Source of the DNA: Kushneria marisflavi
GTDB taxonomy: Bacteria; Pseudomonadota; Gammaproteobacteria; Pseudomonadales; Halomonadaceae
Length of the DNA stretch: 64,000 bases
Direction of reading: 5' to 3'
NCBI RefSeq assembly: GCF_002157205.1
Contig: NZ_CP021358.1
Location: 186,001-250,000, forward strand
Shown here: positions 46,987 through 56,233 of the stretch, piece after piece
How positions within the stretch are numbered: position 1 is the first letter of the stretch
How the letters are laid out: every line of letters begins with the position of its first letter
Notes under the pieces: model-generated
Seen by the model: only the letters and a program-made list of their open reading frames with translations
Databases searched by the model: none
Told to the model about the DNA's origin: nothing
Translations under genes and position numbers: made by a program

Positions 46987-48435
46987 TCAGTTTGGCGAAG
47001 GAAAGGAAGGAAGTCGCGCATGTGCCATGTGCTGGACCAGGCGAATGACCTGAGCGCTATAGCCAAACTCGTTGTCGTACCATACATACAACACGATATT
47101 CTTGCCGTCAACAATGGTGGCCTTGCCATCGACAATGCCGCCATGACGGTTGCCAACGAAATCCGACGACACGACTTCAGGCGAATCGACGAAGTCGATC
47201 TGACGCCGCAGCTTTGAATCGATCGACATTTCGCGCAGGTAGCCGTTGAGCGATTCCCGGTCGCATGCCTTTTCAAGCGTCAGATTCAAAATGGCCATGG
47301 AAACGTTGGGGATGGGCACGCGGATGGCGTTACCGGTCAGCTTGCCTTCAAGTTCAGGCAGAGCACGGGTCACTGCCTTGGCGGCACCGGTTTCGGTCAG
47401 CACCATATTCATGGGCGCGCTGCGTCCACGACGCTCGGCCTTGTGATAATTGTCGGTCAGATTCTGATCATTGGTATAGGCATGCACTGTTTCTACGTGG
47501 CCTCGCTCAATACCGTAACGATCCGACAGGCATTTCAGCACTGGCACGATGGCATTGGTGGTACAGGATGCCGCCGACAGAACTCGTTCGCTCTCATCGG
47601 CATCATGCTGATTAATGCCATAAACAATATTTTTGATATCGCCCTTGCCCGGTGCCGTCAGGAGAACACGCGCGACACCCTGTGAGACCAGATGCCTTTC
47701 AAGACCTTCACGATCACGCCATTTACCGGTGTTATCCACCACGATAGCGTTATCGATGCCATAGCTTGTGTAATCAATGCTGTCAGGCGATTCAGCACGA
47801 ATGAACTGGATACGATTGCCATTGGCGATAATGGCATCATTGTCGTAATCCAGTGTCAGCGTTCCCGGGAAAGGTCCATGAATGGAGTCACGACGCAGCA
47901 GGCTGGCACGTTTTTCCAGATCGGAACTATCCCCACGAACCACAACGGCTCGCAGACGCAGTGTTTGTCCGCCACCGGTGCGCTCAATCAAAAGCCTGGC
48001 CAGCAAACGACCGATACGGCCAAAACCATAGAGCACCACATCGCGAGGTTGCGCTGAACCACCTTTACCCTGCTGGCCCACGATGGGGGCAAGCTCTTTC
48101 TTCAAAAAGCCCGCAACATCATGCTCGCCGCTACTTTTATAGGCCACGGCCAGTTTACCCACGTCGATATGGGCAGGACCGGGCTCGAGTTCGATCAGTC
48201 GTTTGACAAGGGCAAAGGTATCACTGACTTCAAGTTCGACGCCTTCAGCATGCCGTGCATAGCGATGATGCTTCAGCAACTGAATGACCGACTGATTGAC
48301 CATGGAACGGCCATACATCAATGGCACTACCTGACAGGTGCGATAAAGACGTCCCAGCAATGGGATCATCTCTTCTGCCAGCGCCTCCTGTTCCTGCCAC
48401 TGTTTCAGACACATTTCTTCTTTTTCCATACTCAC
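46987..48435 (-). CDS. gap: Glyceraldehyde-3-phosphate dehydrogenase, long form
   Basis: GAPDH of 482 residues, about 130 longer than the usual 330-340. The NAD-binding GFGRIGR lies at 137-143 and the catalytic cysteine at 291 in SAASCTTNAIVPVL; then the phosphate-binding SAPMNMVLTETGAAKAV region and the C-terminal YVWYDNEFGYSAQVIRL. The helical N-terminal extension of about 130 residues has no motif I know. The same long form sits next to mfd in Pseudomonas. The GTG at 48435 is preceded by AAGGAA; an ATG two codons later has worse spacing. It probably serves gluconeogenesis or a second glycolytic condition (inference). Confidence 0.92.
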   Translation of the reverse strand: MSMEKEEMCLKQWQEQEALAEEMIPLLGRLYRTCQVVPLMYGRSMVNQSVIQLLKHHRYARHAEGVELEVSDTFALVKRLIELEPGPAHIDVGKLAVAYKSSGEHDVAGFLKKELAPIVGQQGKGGSAQPRDVVLYGFGRIGRLLARLLIERTGGGQTLRLRAVVVRGDSSDLEKRASLLRRDSIHGPFPGTLTLDYDNDAIIANGNRIQFIRAESPDSIDYTSYGIDNAIVVDNTGKWRDREGLERHLVSQGVARVLLTAPGKGDIKNIVYGINQHDADESERVLSAASCTTNAIVPVLKCLSDRYGIERGHVETVHAYTNDQNLTDNYHKAERRGRSAPMNMVLTETGAAKAVTRALPELEGKLTGNAIRVPIPNVSMAILNLTLEKACDRESLNGYLREMSIDSKLRRQIDFVDSPEVVSSDFVGNRHGGIVDGKATIVDGKNIVLYVWYDNEFGYSAQVIRLVQHMAHARLPSFPSPN

Positions 48436-48836
48436 GTCAGGTTTCCTTACAATGCGATGATCGAAAACCTGCAGCGCCTGCCCTTATTTTAGTTGATATC
48501 CTTTTCGGTATCATGGGCACTCTCTCGGCAGCTGCAATCTTAAGGTGGCGGCATTATCGAAAGAGCGACGTCCTGTCACAATGGTTGCGTAGTCGCAAAC
48601 ATGTAGCCGGACTACACCAAAGCATCAGTTGACAAGTGCCTTGCGTAGCGCCACGACTGGCCACAAACGTCTTACCGATATCCAAAAGCACATCATCGAA
48701 GCCAGCATGACCGGGCGTGATACGGCACAATGAGCCTCTCAAATGCTTCGGGAATGACAGACTTCAAGGCAAACCTCTTCCATATTGACGATACTGTCCG
48801 CATTTTGTTCCTGTGCCCATCGATCTGAAGTGAACC
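48436..48836. other. Divergent region between gap and mfd
   Basis: The 401-bp spacer shows no convincing gene. For gap (minus strand) a possible -10 TAAAAT lies at 48486-48491, and an imperfect inverted repeat TGATATCC-TTTTC-GGTATCA at 48494-48513 covers its spacer and -35, as an operator would. For mfd no clear promoter was found; a TTGACA around 48626 has no matching -10. Confidence 0.5.
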
Positions 48837-51800
48837 ATGCCATCGCATAGCCACACCATCAGCCCTCTTTCGCCCCCTGCATTGTCCCCTGCCCGGGAAA
48901 ACACACGCTGGCGACTTCCCGAGGGTAGCGCTGATGCGCTCACCATGGCCCATCTGGCCAGCGCCGAGAAGACACCCCTGCTCGTGATAACGCCGGATTC
49001 GGCCAGCGCTCAGCGCATGGCACTGGCATTACGCTTTTTCAGCGACCAGCAGGTTCTCGTTTTTCCCGACTGGGAGACTCTGCCCTATGACAGCTTCTCC
49101 CCACATCAGGACATCGTCTCGGAGCGGCTCCGCACCCTGCGCCAGCTTCAACATCAGTACCAGAGCATTATCCTGGCACCGGTCAATACGCTCATGCAGC
49201 GTCTGCCGCCAACGGACTATGTCGCCGTACAGGCACTGCATCTGGAAAACGGGATGTCGCTGGATCGCGAACATTTTCGTGGCCAGCTTCACCGCGCCGG
49301 CTATCGCGCGGTCGAAACCGTCTACGAACCCGGAGAATATGCCTTTCGCGGTGCCTTGATCGATCTGTATCCGGTCGGCAGCGAGCACCCCCTGCGTATC
49401 GACCTTTTTGATGACGAGATCGACACGCTGCGATATTTCGATCCCGATACTCAGCGCTCGAGCGAGCGCACCGAAAGAATCGAACTGCTGCCAGCCCATG
49501 AATACCCGCTGACGCAGGATGCCATCGCGCGCTTTCGTGAGGGTTTCGAGACGCTTTTTGACGTTGATCCGCGTCACTGCCCGCTCTATCTGGACGCACT
49601 TCAGGGCATTCCTTCTCCGGGCCTTGAGCAGTATCTGCCGCTGTTTTTCGAGCACACGTCGACGCTTTTTGATCATATCGGTGATCAGCTGCGCTGCGCC
49701 CTGATGCCGGGCAGCTTCGAGGCCGCCGAGAGTCATTGGCAATCCATTACCGGTCGATTTGAAAATCTGGGCGTTGACCCTACCCGGCCACTGCTCCCCC
49801 CGGTCAAGGCTTTTGTGCCAGTGGCAGAGCTGTTCGGTCAGATCAACCGCTATCCCCGCCTCCAGTGGCGCACTGATGAAGAAGGCACCCCCGTTGAAGG
49901 GTCAAAACTGCCTGACATCGCCATCGACGCACGCGCCACAAAGCCGCTTGCATCGCTTGAGCAGTTCATGGCGGATCACGATGATGTCAGGGTGCTGTTT
50001 GTGGCCGAGTCAAGGGGTCGGCAGGAAGCCCTGCACGAAACGCTTGCGCCCCTGAACCTCGATCTACATGACATCGACAGATGGCAAGGCTTTCTGGATG
50101 CCCATCAGCCCCATGCCATCGCGGAAGGTGGGCTTGAGCGCGGCATCTGGCTTGAAAGCGACAAGCTGCTGGTACTCACAGAAACCGAGCTTTACGGCGA
50201 AATCGTACGCCAGAGCCGGCGGCGCAGCCGTGCCACGGATGATAATGAACTGGCCATACGTCATCTCTCGGAGCTCAGGGAAGGCGCCCCGGTTGTCCAC
50301 AAGGCGCACGGTGTCGGCCGCTATCTGGGGCTTGAAACGCTCAACGCCGGCGGCATGCCGGCAGAGTTTCTGACACTTGAGTACGCCAGCGGTGCGCGAC
50401 TCTATGTGCCGGTCGACAGCCTCCATCTGATTTCACGTTACGCCGGTGCCAGCGATGACAGCGCCCCTCTACACAAGCTGGGCAGTGACCAGTGGGAGAA
50501 GGCACGGCGCAAGGCAGCAGAAAAGGTACGTGATACGGCGGCTGAACTGCTGGACGTCTACGCCAGACGCGAGGCGCGTGAAGGCTTTGCCTGCGAGCCG
50601 CCGGGACAGGAATACGCACGCTTTGCCGCCAACTTCCCGTTCGAGGAAACCCCGGATCAGCGCATGGCCATTGATGCCGTCATCCATGACATGACCTCGA
50701 CCCAGCCGATGGATCGCGTGATCTGCGGCGACGTCGGCTTTGGCAAAACGGAAGTGGCGATGCGGGCGGCCTTTCTGGCCGTACAGTCCGGACGTCAGGT
50801 GGCAGTGCTGGTACCAACGACCCTGCTGGCACAGCAGCATTTCGATAACTTCCGCGACCGCTTCGCCGACTCCGCCATCAACATCGATATCCTGTCGCGC
50901 TTTCAGGGCGGTAAATTGCAGTCGCAGACACTTGAGCGGCTCAACGATGGCCGCATCGATATCGTTATCGGTACCCACAAGCTGCTGGGCAAGGAACTTG
51001 AGTTTGCCAATCTTGGACTGGTGATCATCGACGAGGAGCACCGCTTTGGTGTCCACCAGAAGGAAAAGCTCAAGTCGCTGCGCGCCGAAGTCGACATTCT
51101 GACCCTGACTGCCACGCCGATTCCGCGGACCCTGTCGATGGCCATGAGCGGCATGCGTGATCTTTCCATCATTGCCACCCCGCCGGCTCGCCGGCTATCG
51201 GTCAAGACCTTCGTACAACAGCGCAATCAGGCCGTGCTCAAGGAAGCCGTCCTGCGTGAACTGCTCAGAGGTGGTCAGGTCTATTATCTTCACAATGAGG
51301 TCAAATCGATCGAGGCCACTGCCGAGAAGGTACGCGAACTGGTGCCTGACGCACGCGTCGGCGTCGCTCATGGTCAAATGGCCGAGCGCGCTCTGGAGCG
51401 GGCCATGTCGGACTTCTACCACAAGCGCTTCAACGTGCTGGTATGCTCAACCATCATTGAAACCGGCATCGATGTTCCCAGCGCCAATACCATCATTATC
51501 GAGCGGGCCGACAAGTTCGGTCTGGCGCAGCTTCATCAGCTGCGCGGACGTGTAGGCCGCTCGCACCATCAGGCCTACGCCTACCTGCTCACTCCCCCAC
51601 CCAAGCAGATCACCACGGATGCCACCAAGCGTCTGGAGGCCATCACACAGGCCGAGGACCTGGGGGCAGGCTTTACGCTGGCCAGCCATGATCTGGAGAT
51701 TCGTGGTGCCGGTGAGCTTCTGGGTGAGGAGCAAAGCGGCCAGATCGAGACCATCGGCTACAGCCTTTACATGGAAATGCTCGATCGTGCCGTCAATGCC

Positions 51801-52286
51801 ATTCGAAGTGGCAAGACGCCCAACATCGAAGCCCCCATGTCGGAAGGTGTAGATATAAGCCTTGGGCTGCCGGCGCTGATCCCTGACGACTACATGCATG
51901 ACGTTCAGCAGCGGCTTGTCATGTACAAGCGCATCAGCAATGCCAAAAACGATGGTGAGCTGCGTGAGCTTCAGGTCGAAATGATCGACCGCTTCGGCCT
52001 GCTCCCGGAGCCGGTCAAGCATCTCTTCCGACAGGCCACCCTTCGTTTCAAGGCCGAGCGGCTGGGCATTACGCGACTTGAAGCAGGCGAAAAGCGTGGT
52101 CGTATACAGTTCGGAGCCGACACTTCGGTTGAACCCATGACGCTGGTCAAAATGATGCAAAAAGCACCTGATCAGTATCGGCTGGATGGCGCAGATACCC
52201 TGCGCTTTGAAAAGCCCATGGAAACGCCAGAATCACGCTTCGCTGCCATCGAAGCCCTGCTCGAACATTTCAATCAGAAGTCTTAG
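48837..52286 (+). CDS. mfd: Transcription-repair coupling factor
   Basis: DNA translocase that removes RNA polymerase stalled at lesions and recruits UvrA. The 1149-residue protein has the UvrB-like N-terminal module (VFPDWETLPYDSFSPHQDIVSERL, YEPGEYAFRGALIDLYP), the RNA polymerase interaction domain around 480-550 (HKAHGVGRYLGLETL), and RecG-like motor motifs: Walker A GDVGFGKTEVAMRAAF near 630, DEEHRFG near 730, LTATPIPRTLSMAMSGMRDLSI, and the translocation motif after GRVGRSHHQAYAYLL. Full length. No strong ribosome binding site precedes the ATG at 48837. Confidence 0.96.
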   Translation: MPSHSHTISPLSPPALSPARENTRWRLPEGSADALTMAHLASAEKTPLLVITPDSASAQRMALALRFFSDQQVLVFPDWETLPYDSFSPHQDIVSERLRTLRQLQHQYQSIILAPVNTLMQRLPPTDYVAVQALHLENGMSLDREHFRGQLHRAGYRAVETVYEPGEYAFRGALIDLYPVGSEHPLRIDLFDDEIDTLRYFDPDTQRSSERTERIELLPAHEYPLTQDAIARFREGFETLFDVDPRHCPLYLDALQGIPSPGLEQYLPLFFEHTSTLFDHIGDQLRCALMPGSFEAAESHWQSITGRFENLGVDPTRPLLPPVKAFVPVAELFGQINRYPRLQWRTDEEGTPVEGSKLPDIAIDARATKPLASLEQFMADHDDVRVLFVAESRGRQEALHETLAPLNLDLHDIDRWQGFLDAHQPHAIAEGGLERGIWLESDKLLVLTETELYGEIVRQSRRRSRATDDNELAIRHLSELREGAPVVHKAHGVGRYLGLETLNAGGMPAEFLTLEYASGARLYVPVDSLHLISRYAGASDDSAPLHKLGSDQWEKARRKAAEKVRDTAAELLDVYARREAREGFACEPPGQEYARFAANFPFEETPDQRMAIDAVIHDMTSTQPMDRVICGDVGFGKTEVAMRAAFLAVQSGRQVAVLVPTTLLAQQHFDNFRDRFADSAINIDILSRFQGGKLQSQTLERLNDGRIDIVIGTHKLLGKELEFANLGLVIIDEEHRFGVHQKEKLKSLRAEVDILTLTATPIPRTLSMAMSGMRDLSIIATPPARRLSVKTFVQQRNQAVLKEAVLRELLRGGQVYYLHNEVKSIEATAEKVRELVPDARVGVAHGQMAERALERAMSDFYHKRFNVLVCSTIIETGIDVPSANTIIIERADKFGLAQLHQLRGRVGRSHHQAYAYLLTPPPKQITTDATKRLEAITQAEDLGAGFTLASHDLEIRGAGELLGEEQSGQIETIGYSLYMEMLDRAVNAIRSGKTPNIEAPMSEGVDISLGLPALIPDDYMHDVQQRLVMYKRISNAKNDGELRELQVEMIDRFGLLPEPVKHLFRQATLRFKAERLGITRLEAGEKRGRIQFGADTSVEPMTLVKMMQKAPDQYRLDGADTLRFEKPMETPESRFAAIEALLEHFNQKS

Positions 52287-52326
52287 GTCACATCGGTCAT
52301 CAGCCGGTGACCTGGCTGACGGTGGC

Positions 52327-52360
52327 AAAAAAAGGGCCGGCCTGATGGCCGGCCCTTTTT
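52327..52360. terminator. Bidirectional terminator, mfd / hpt
   Basis: Nine-base-pair GC stem GGGCCGGCC with GGCCGGCCC around TGAT, flanked by A7 and T5. Serves the convergent mfd and hpt. Confidence 0.95.
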
Positions 52361-52390
52361 GGGGTACAGGTAACGACGATCTCTGACGGA

Positions 52391-52984
52391 TCAAAGACCG
52401 CGCGGGGCAAAGATGCCCGGTGCGTTGCGCCAGTAGCCCTTGTAGTCCATGCCAAAACCAAAAACGTAGCGGTCCTCGACCTCAAGGCCACAGTAATCCG
52501 CCTTGAGATCAGGTACGGCCTTGCGATCATGCATCTTCTCGACCAGTACGGCCGAAGACACACTGGCCGCTCCTGCCTGATGGCAGTATTCAAGGATAGC
52601 GGCAAGCGTTGCGCCTTCATCCAGAATATCGTCCACAATCACCACGTGCCGGCCTGCCATCGGAATTTCGGGAGAAACACGCCAGAATAGCTCGCCGCCG
52701 CGCAGGCCACCGCGATAGCGTGTGGCATGGAGGTAGTCCACTTCCAGAGGGAAGCCCAGACGGGTCAGCAGGTGGCCGGTCGTGATCAGCCCGCCGTTCA
52801 TCACGCAATAAAACACCGGCATGCTGTCAGAGAGCGACGTCGTCAATCGGCTGGCCATGTCATCCAGCGCCCTTTCGACGGCAGGAAGGTCAATCAGGCA
52901 ATCTGCCTCATCCATTAGGACCTTCATGTCGTTGTGATACTGGGCCATCTCGAGGTGACCATCATGGTGTTCAGGCATCGCCAT
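52391..52984 (-). CDS. hpt: Hypoxanthine-guanine phosphoribosyltransferase
   Basis: Purine salvage enzyme that makes IMP or GMP from the base and PRPP. The 197-residue protein shows the PRPP motif VVIVDDILDEGATLAAI, the CVMNGGLITTGHLL and YLHATRYRGGLRGGELFW segments and RYVFGFGMDYKGYWRNAPGI at the end, close to the Pseudomonas enzyme. The frame runs to 53134 within the MscS gene; ATG 52984 is preferred and overlaps the MscS stop by 14 bases, with 52978 and 52948 as alternatives. Confidence 0.9.
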   Translation of the reverse strand: MAMPEHHDGHLEMAQYHNDMKVLMDEADCLIDLPAVERALDDMASRLTTSLSDSMPVFYCVMNGGLITTGHLLTRLGFPLEVDYLHATRYRGGLRGGELFWRVSPEIPMAGRHVVIVDDILDEGATLAAILEYCHQAGAASVSSAVLVEKMHDRKAVPDLKADYCGLEVEDRYVFGFGMDYKGYWRNAPGIFAPRGL

Positions 52985-54311
52985 CTGACTCACTGTTCTG
53001 TTCGGTATCAAATGGGGCACGCGTCCCCTTGTCCTTTTCCCGCACGCGGCTTGCAGATGCCGACCGGGAATTTTGAGGGTCGCTATCCTGCCGGGAATCC
53101 CCCTCGGACTCAAGGTCATCCTGCTTTGACCCATTGCTTAGACGTATCTCGTCAGGCACATAGATCCGGGAGGCGGGCAATGCCAGTTCAGCACCATGCT
53201 GATGAATGATGTCGCGCACCTTGAGAAGGATGCGCTGTCGGATTTCGTTATAGCCCTGCCAGTCGACCACATTGCTCAAGGCATAAATCATAAGATTCAG
53301 CGAATAGTCACCATACTGGCTGAAGGTCACCGTGATCATCTCATCGCTGTTGATCTCTTCGTCCTGATCGAGCATCTCGCGTATGTCGGTGGTAATCGAC
53401 TCGATGGCCCCTGCATCCTGATAGCGAATACCGACGTTTTCCCACAGAAGACGGGCCTCCATGCGCGAAGGCGTCTCAATGGTAATCCGGCTGAATGCGG
53501 CGTTGGGAACGTAAATGGGCGGCCCGGCGAAGGTACGAATACGGGTCAGACGCCAGCCGATGTCTTCAACGACGCCTTCGATCTCGCGGTCGGGCGAACG
53601 TATCCAGTGCCCGACCTGAAAGGGCTTGTCCAGATGAACGACCATGCCGCCAAAGAAGTTGGCCATGACATCGCGGGCAGCAAAACCGATCAGAATCCCG
53701 CCAGCGCCGCCTACCGCCAGAAGACTCGATACCGACACTCCGAGCATCTGAAGGCCCATTAACAGCACCAGGATCAGGGTCAGCGCACCCGTAATCTTGG
53801 TGATTGCCGAAGCAGAGGTTTGATCTACCGGTTTTGCCCTGGAGTGGGCCGGTGGAAATACCAGTCGCTGTTCGAGACGCTGCATCAGACGCACCTCGAC
53901 CCAGAATATGATGGCCAGCGTCGAGAGCCCGAAAAAGAGACTGGCATAAAAAGTGACACCGGAGATATCGAACCCCTGAGCCCCCAGGGTGAGTATGGCG
54001 CACAGCCCTCCGAGCCATAACCACAATCGCAGCGGCCCGCGAAGCGCATGCACCAGCGCGTCATCCCAACGTCTCGGGCTCTTGTTCAGACGCCGCTCAA
54101 GTCGACCCAACAAGAAGGCGCAGATCAGATCAAACAGCAGTACCAGCAGCACGACAAGAATGATCATCAGTACCCAGCCGGGCAGACCAAAATAGCCCGT
54201 GGACCACTCCCGTGTACTGTCGAGCAACTGCTGCCAGTAATGGGTGGCTTCCGACCCGCCGGACTGGGAACCGCCCGATGATGAGCCACCACTGCCTGAT
54301 TGCTGCGCCAT
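52971..54311 (-). CDS. MscS-family mechanosensitive ion channel
   Basis: Channel that releases solutes on osmotic downshock, relevant to a halophile. The 446-residue protein begins with a glycine/serine-rich stretch of about 20 residues, then three to five membrane helices (WVLMIILVVLLVLLFDLICAF and others) and the MscS pore-beta domain: VGGAGGILIGFAARDVMANFFGGM, DKPFQVGHWI, EGVVEDIGWRLTRIRTF and YVPNAAFSRITIETPSR. The C-terminal 60 residues are polar and charged. Larger than E. coli MscS (286), so a YbdG/YnaI-like paralogue is possible. Confidence 0.9.
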   Translation of the reverse strand: MAQQSGSGGSSSGGSQSGGSEATHYWQQLLDSTREWSTGYFGLPGWVLMIILVVLLVLLFDLICAFLLGRLERRLNKSPRRWDDALVHALRGPLRLWLWLGGLCAILTLGAQGFDISGVTFYASLFFGLSTLAIIFWVEVRLMQRLEQRLVFPPAHSRAKPVDQTSASAITKITGALTLILVLLMGLQMLGVSVSSLLAVGGAGGILIGFAARDVMANFFGGMVVHLDKPFQVGHWIRSPDREIEGVVEDIGWRLTRIRTFAGPPIYVPNAAFSRITIETPSRMEARLLWENVGIRYQDAGAIESITTDIREMLDQDEEINSDEMITVTFSQYGDYSLNLMIYALSNVVDWQGYNEIRQRILLKVRDIIHQHGAELALPASRIYVPDEIRLSNGSKQDDLESEGDSRQDSDPQNSRSASASRVREKDKGTRAPFDTEQNSESDGDA

Positions 54312-54323
54312 TGTATTCTCTCT

Positions 54324-55364
54324 TCAGGTAGGGAGATTCGCCAGCCGCTCCCTGGTACGGTGCCAGCGCGGCTGCTCCTTCAGCGTTGCAAGATCAACGA
54401 CGCCACCGGCAAAGCGTAGTCGCTCCAGACGGCACTGTGTTAACGGTTTCTTCATGGATGAATGCAGCGTCTGACGGGCTTCTGCCGCCCCTTCCGGGTC
54501 ATTACACAGAAGGACAAGATCACATCCGGCCTCCAGCGCCGCCATGACCCTTTCTCCTGGGCCACCGGCCATGGCAGCCCCTTCCATGGAAAGATCATCA
54601 GAAACGATCACACCCTCAAAACCGATGTCCTGGCGCAGATATTCCAGCCAGCGCCGCGAAAATCCGGCCGGGCGGTCATCGATTCGGGTAAAACGTATAT
54701 GAGCCGGCATGATCCCGTTCAGTCGGTCAGACAGCGCTCGAAAGGGAATCAGGTCACGGGATTCGAGCGCCTCGAGCGTGCGTGTGTCTTCCGGCATGAC
54801 AAGGTGTGAATCGAGCGTGACGCCGCCATGCCCCGGGAAGTGCTTGCCCACACTGGCCATCCCGGCATCGGCCAACCCCTCGATAAAGGCGCCCGCCAAA
54901 GCAGTCACATGCTGCGGATCATCAGAGAAGGCACGATTGCCGATGGCCGGGCAGCGGGCATCATCAAGGTCAAGCACTGGCGCAAAGGAGAAATCGACGC
55001 CGCAGGCGGCCATTTCCATCGCCAGCAGCCAGCCGGTGTCGCGCGCCAGCTCAAGCGCTTCAGCAGGTGCATCGAGGTAGTACTGTCCCAGACATGCCAT
55101 GGGAGGCAGGCTGGTCACACCGTTGCGAAGACGCTGAACACGCCCTCCCTCCTGATCAATGCCGATCAGAATATTGGGACGAGCACGCCGGATGTCGTCA
55201 CACAGCTTTCGCATCTGCTCGGGTGACTCGACGTTGCGCGCAAAAAGGATAATGCCGCCCACGCTGTGGTGAGCCAGCCAGCCTCGCTCGTCATCGCTCA
55301 GACATGTGCCTTGAACGTCGCACATGAGCGGCCCAACCGGGGCTGCAGACCGGGAATTCGTCAT
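54324..55364 (-). CDS. nagZ: Beta-N-acetylhexosaminidase
   Basis: Cytoplasmic GH3 enzyme that removes GlcNAc from anhydromuropeptides during peptidoglycan recycling. The 346-residue protein has GIDQEGGRVQRLR, the family motif VGKHFPGHGGVTLDSH with the catalytic histidine, and the nucleophile aspartate in VIVSDDLSMEGA. It overlaps the psrA end by four bases. In organisms with AmpC its product induces the beta-lactamase; none is seen here. nagZ-psrA-lexA is the Pseudomonas order. Confidence 0.95.
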   Translation of the reverse strand: MTNSRSAAPVGPLMCDVQGTCLSDDERGWLAHHSVGGIILFARNVESPEQMRKLCDDIRRARPNILIGIDQEGGRVQRLRNGVTSLPPMACLGQYYLDAPAEALELARDTGWLLAMEMAACGVDFSFAPVLDLDDARCPAIGNRAFSDDPQHVTALAGAFIEGLADAGMASVGKHFPGHGGVTLDSHLVMPEDTRTLEALESRDLIPFRALSDRLNGIMPAHIRFTRIDDRPAGFSRRWLEYLRQDIGFEGVIVSDDLSMEGAAMAGGPGERVMAALEAGCDLVLLCNDPEGAAEARQTLHSSMKKPLTQCRLERLRFAGGVVDLATLKEQPRWHRTRERLANLPT

Positions 55365-56068
55365 GAATGTGTTCCTGTTCTGGGATAGCAGGTCACCTGA
55401 TCGGCGTGCTGAGCCGTCATGGCATTTGAGGCAACCTCCGTCACTGGGGCACGCAGCGCATTCAGGGCGACCGGTTTCAGACGCTGGGCCAGCTCCCGAA
55501 TCGTGATGCGCTGGTGATAGTCATGCTCGGCGATATCGCGCAGCGTGTTGAGACCGGAAAGTGTAAAAATGACCGACCCCAGCATGAAATGCAGGCGCCA
55601 GAAGCGCTCATCGTCGGCCAGCTCGCGAGTGGCCCTCCTGAGAAGCTTCAAAAAGCGCGAAAAGATGTCGCCATAGCGGTTTCGAAGCTCGTCACGCAGA
55701 TGGCGCTGCGCCTGTGAGTAGGCCAGTCCCAGAAGCTTCATGAAGGTTCTTAAATCATGGCCTTCAGAGGGCATCTCCAGCACGCTGGTAAACAGCGTAT
55801 CGAGCAGCCCTTCAAGATCGCAGGCGCCTGTCTCGTCTGCCTCAAGCGCATCCAGACGCTGATGCAGATCCGCGCTGAAAGGATCGAGATAGCGGAAGAA
55901 CACGGCCTGTATCAGCGCCTGTTTGGAGCCAAAGTGGTAATTGACAGCCGCCAGGTTGACCTCGGCTCGACCCGTAATCCGACGAAGCGACGTCTCGGAA
56001 AAGCCGTGCTCGGCAAACAGTACTTCGGCCGCATCAAGGATTCGGGTCACGGTATCGGATGGCACCAT
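55361..56068 (-). CDS. psrA: TetR-family regulator, PsrA type
   Basis: DNA-binding regulator of 235 residues. The N-terminal helix-turn-helix reads RILDAAEVLFAEHGFSETSLRRITGRAEVNLA (residues about 9-40, given in part) and the linker VNYHFGSKQALIQAVFFRY is typical of PsrA. In Pseudomonas PsrA senses long-chain fatty acids, represses beta-oxidation genes and itself, and activates rpoS; the location between lexA and nagZ supports the same identity. A perfect palindrome TTTCATGAAA lies 18 bases upstream. The target genes here are unknown, though the ETF genes of this window are candidates. Confidence 0.85.
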   Translation of the reverse strand: MVPSDTVTRILDAAEVLFAEHGFSETSLRRITGRAEVNLAAVNYHFGSKQALIQAVFFRYLDPFSADLHQRLDALEADETGACDLEGLLDTLFTSVLEMPSEGHDLRTFMKLLGLAYSQAQRHLRDELRNRYGDIFSRFLKLLRRATRELADDERFWRLHFMLGSVIFTLSGLNTLRDIAEHDYHQRITIRELAQRLKPVALNALRAPVTEVASNAMTAQHADQVTCYPRTGTHS

Positions 56069-56085
56069 GGAAAATATCAGTTCTC

Positions 56086-56095
56086 TTTCATGAAA
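56086..56095. promoter_or_regulatory. Palindrome in the psrA leader, candidate operator
   Basis: TTTCATGAAA is a perfect 10-bp palindrome 18 bases upstream of the psrA ATG. It differs from the Pseudomonas PsrA box as I recall it, so the link to PsrA autoregulation is only positional. Confidence 0.3.
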
Positions 56096-56171
56096 ATAAA
56101 ACTTACGGGCCAGTGCGTGATGGTATCACCAATGCACGCATTCACCTGCACTTGAGACCGTATCGAAGCGC

Positions 56172-56199
56172 TTGCATTGATCTGATGACTGGATACAAT
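56172..56199 (+). promoter_or_regulatory. lexA promoter
   Basis: TTGCAT at 56172-56177, a 16-base spacer and TACAAT at 56194-56199. The -10 lies inside the first LexA box. Start near 56206, leader about 28 bases. Confidence 0.65.
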
Positions 56200-56221
56200 C
56201 ACATACTGTATACATCAACAA
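56189..56221 (+). promoter_or_regulatory. Tandem LexA (SOS) boxes upstream of lexA
   Basis: Two boxes of the CTGT-N8-ACAG type in the same orientation: CTGGATACAATCACAT (56189-56204) and CTGTATACATCAACAA (56206-56221), one base apart. The second has a single mismatch to the eight fixed bases, the first has two. They cover the -10 and the start point, as expected for autorepression; E. coli lexA also has two boxes. Confidence 0.75.
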
Positions 56222-56233
56222 TGGCCATCGCCC

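Noticed and set aside
46904-47053. 49-codon plus-strand frame with AAGGAG upstream
   Set aside because: Not listed as a gene because its second half is antisense to gap and it has no homologue I recognise; kept only as a low-interest finding.
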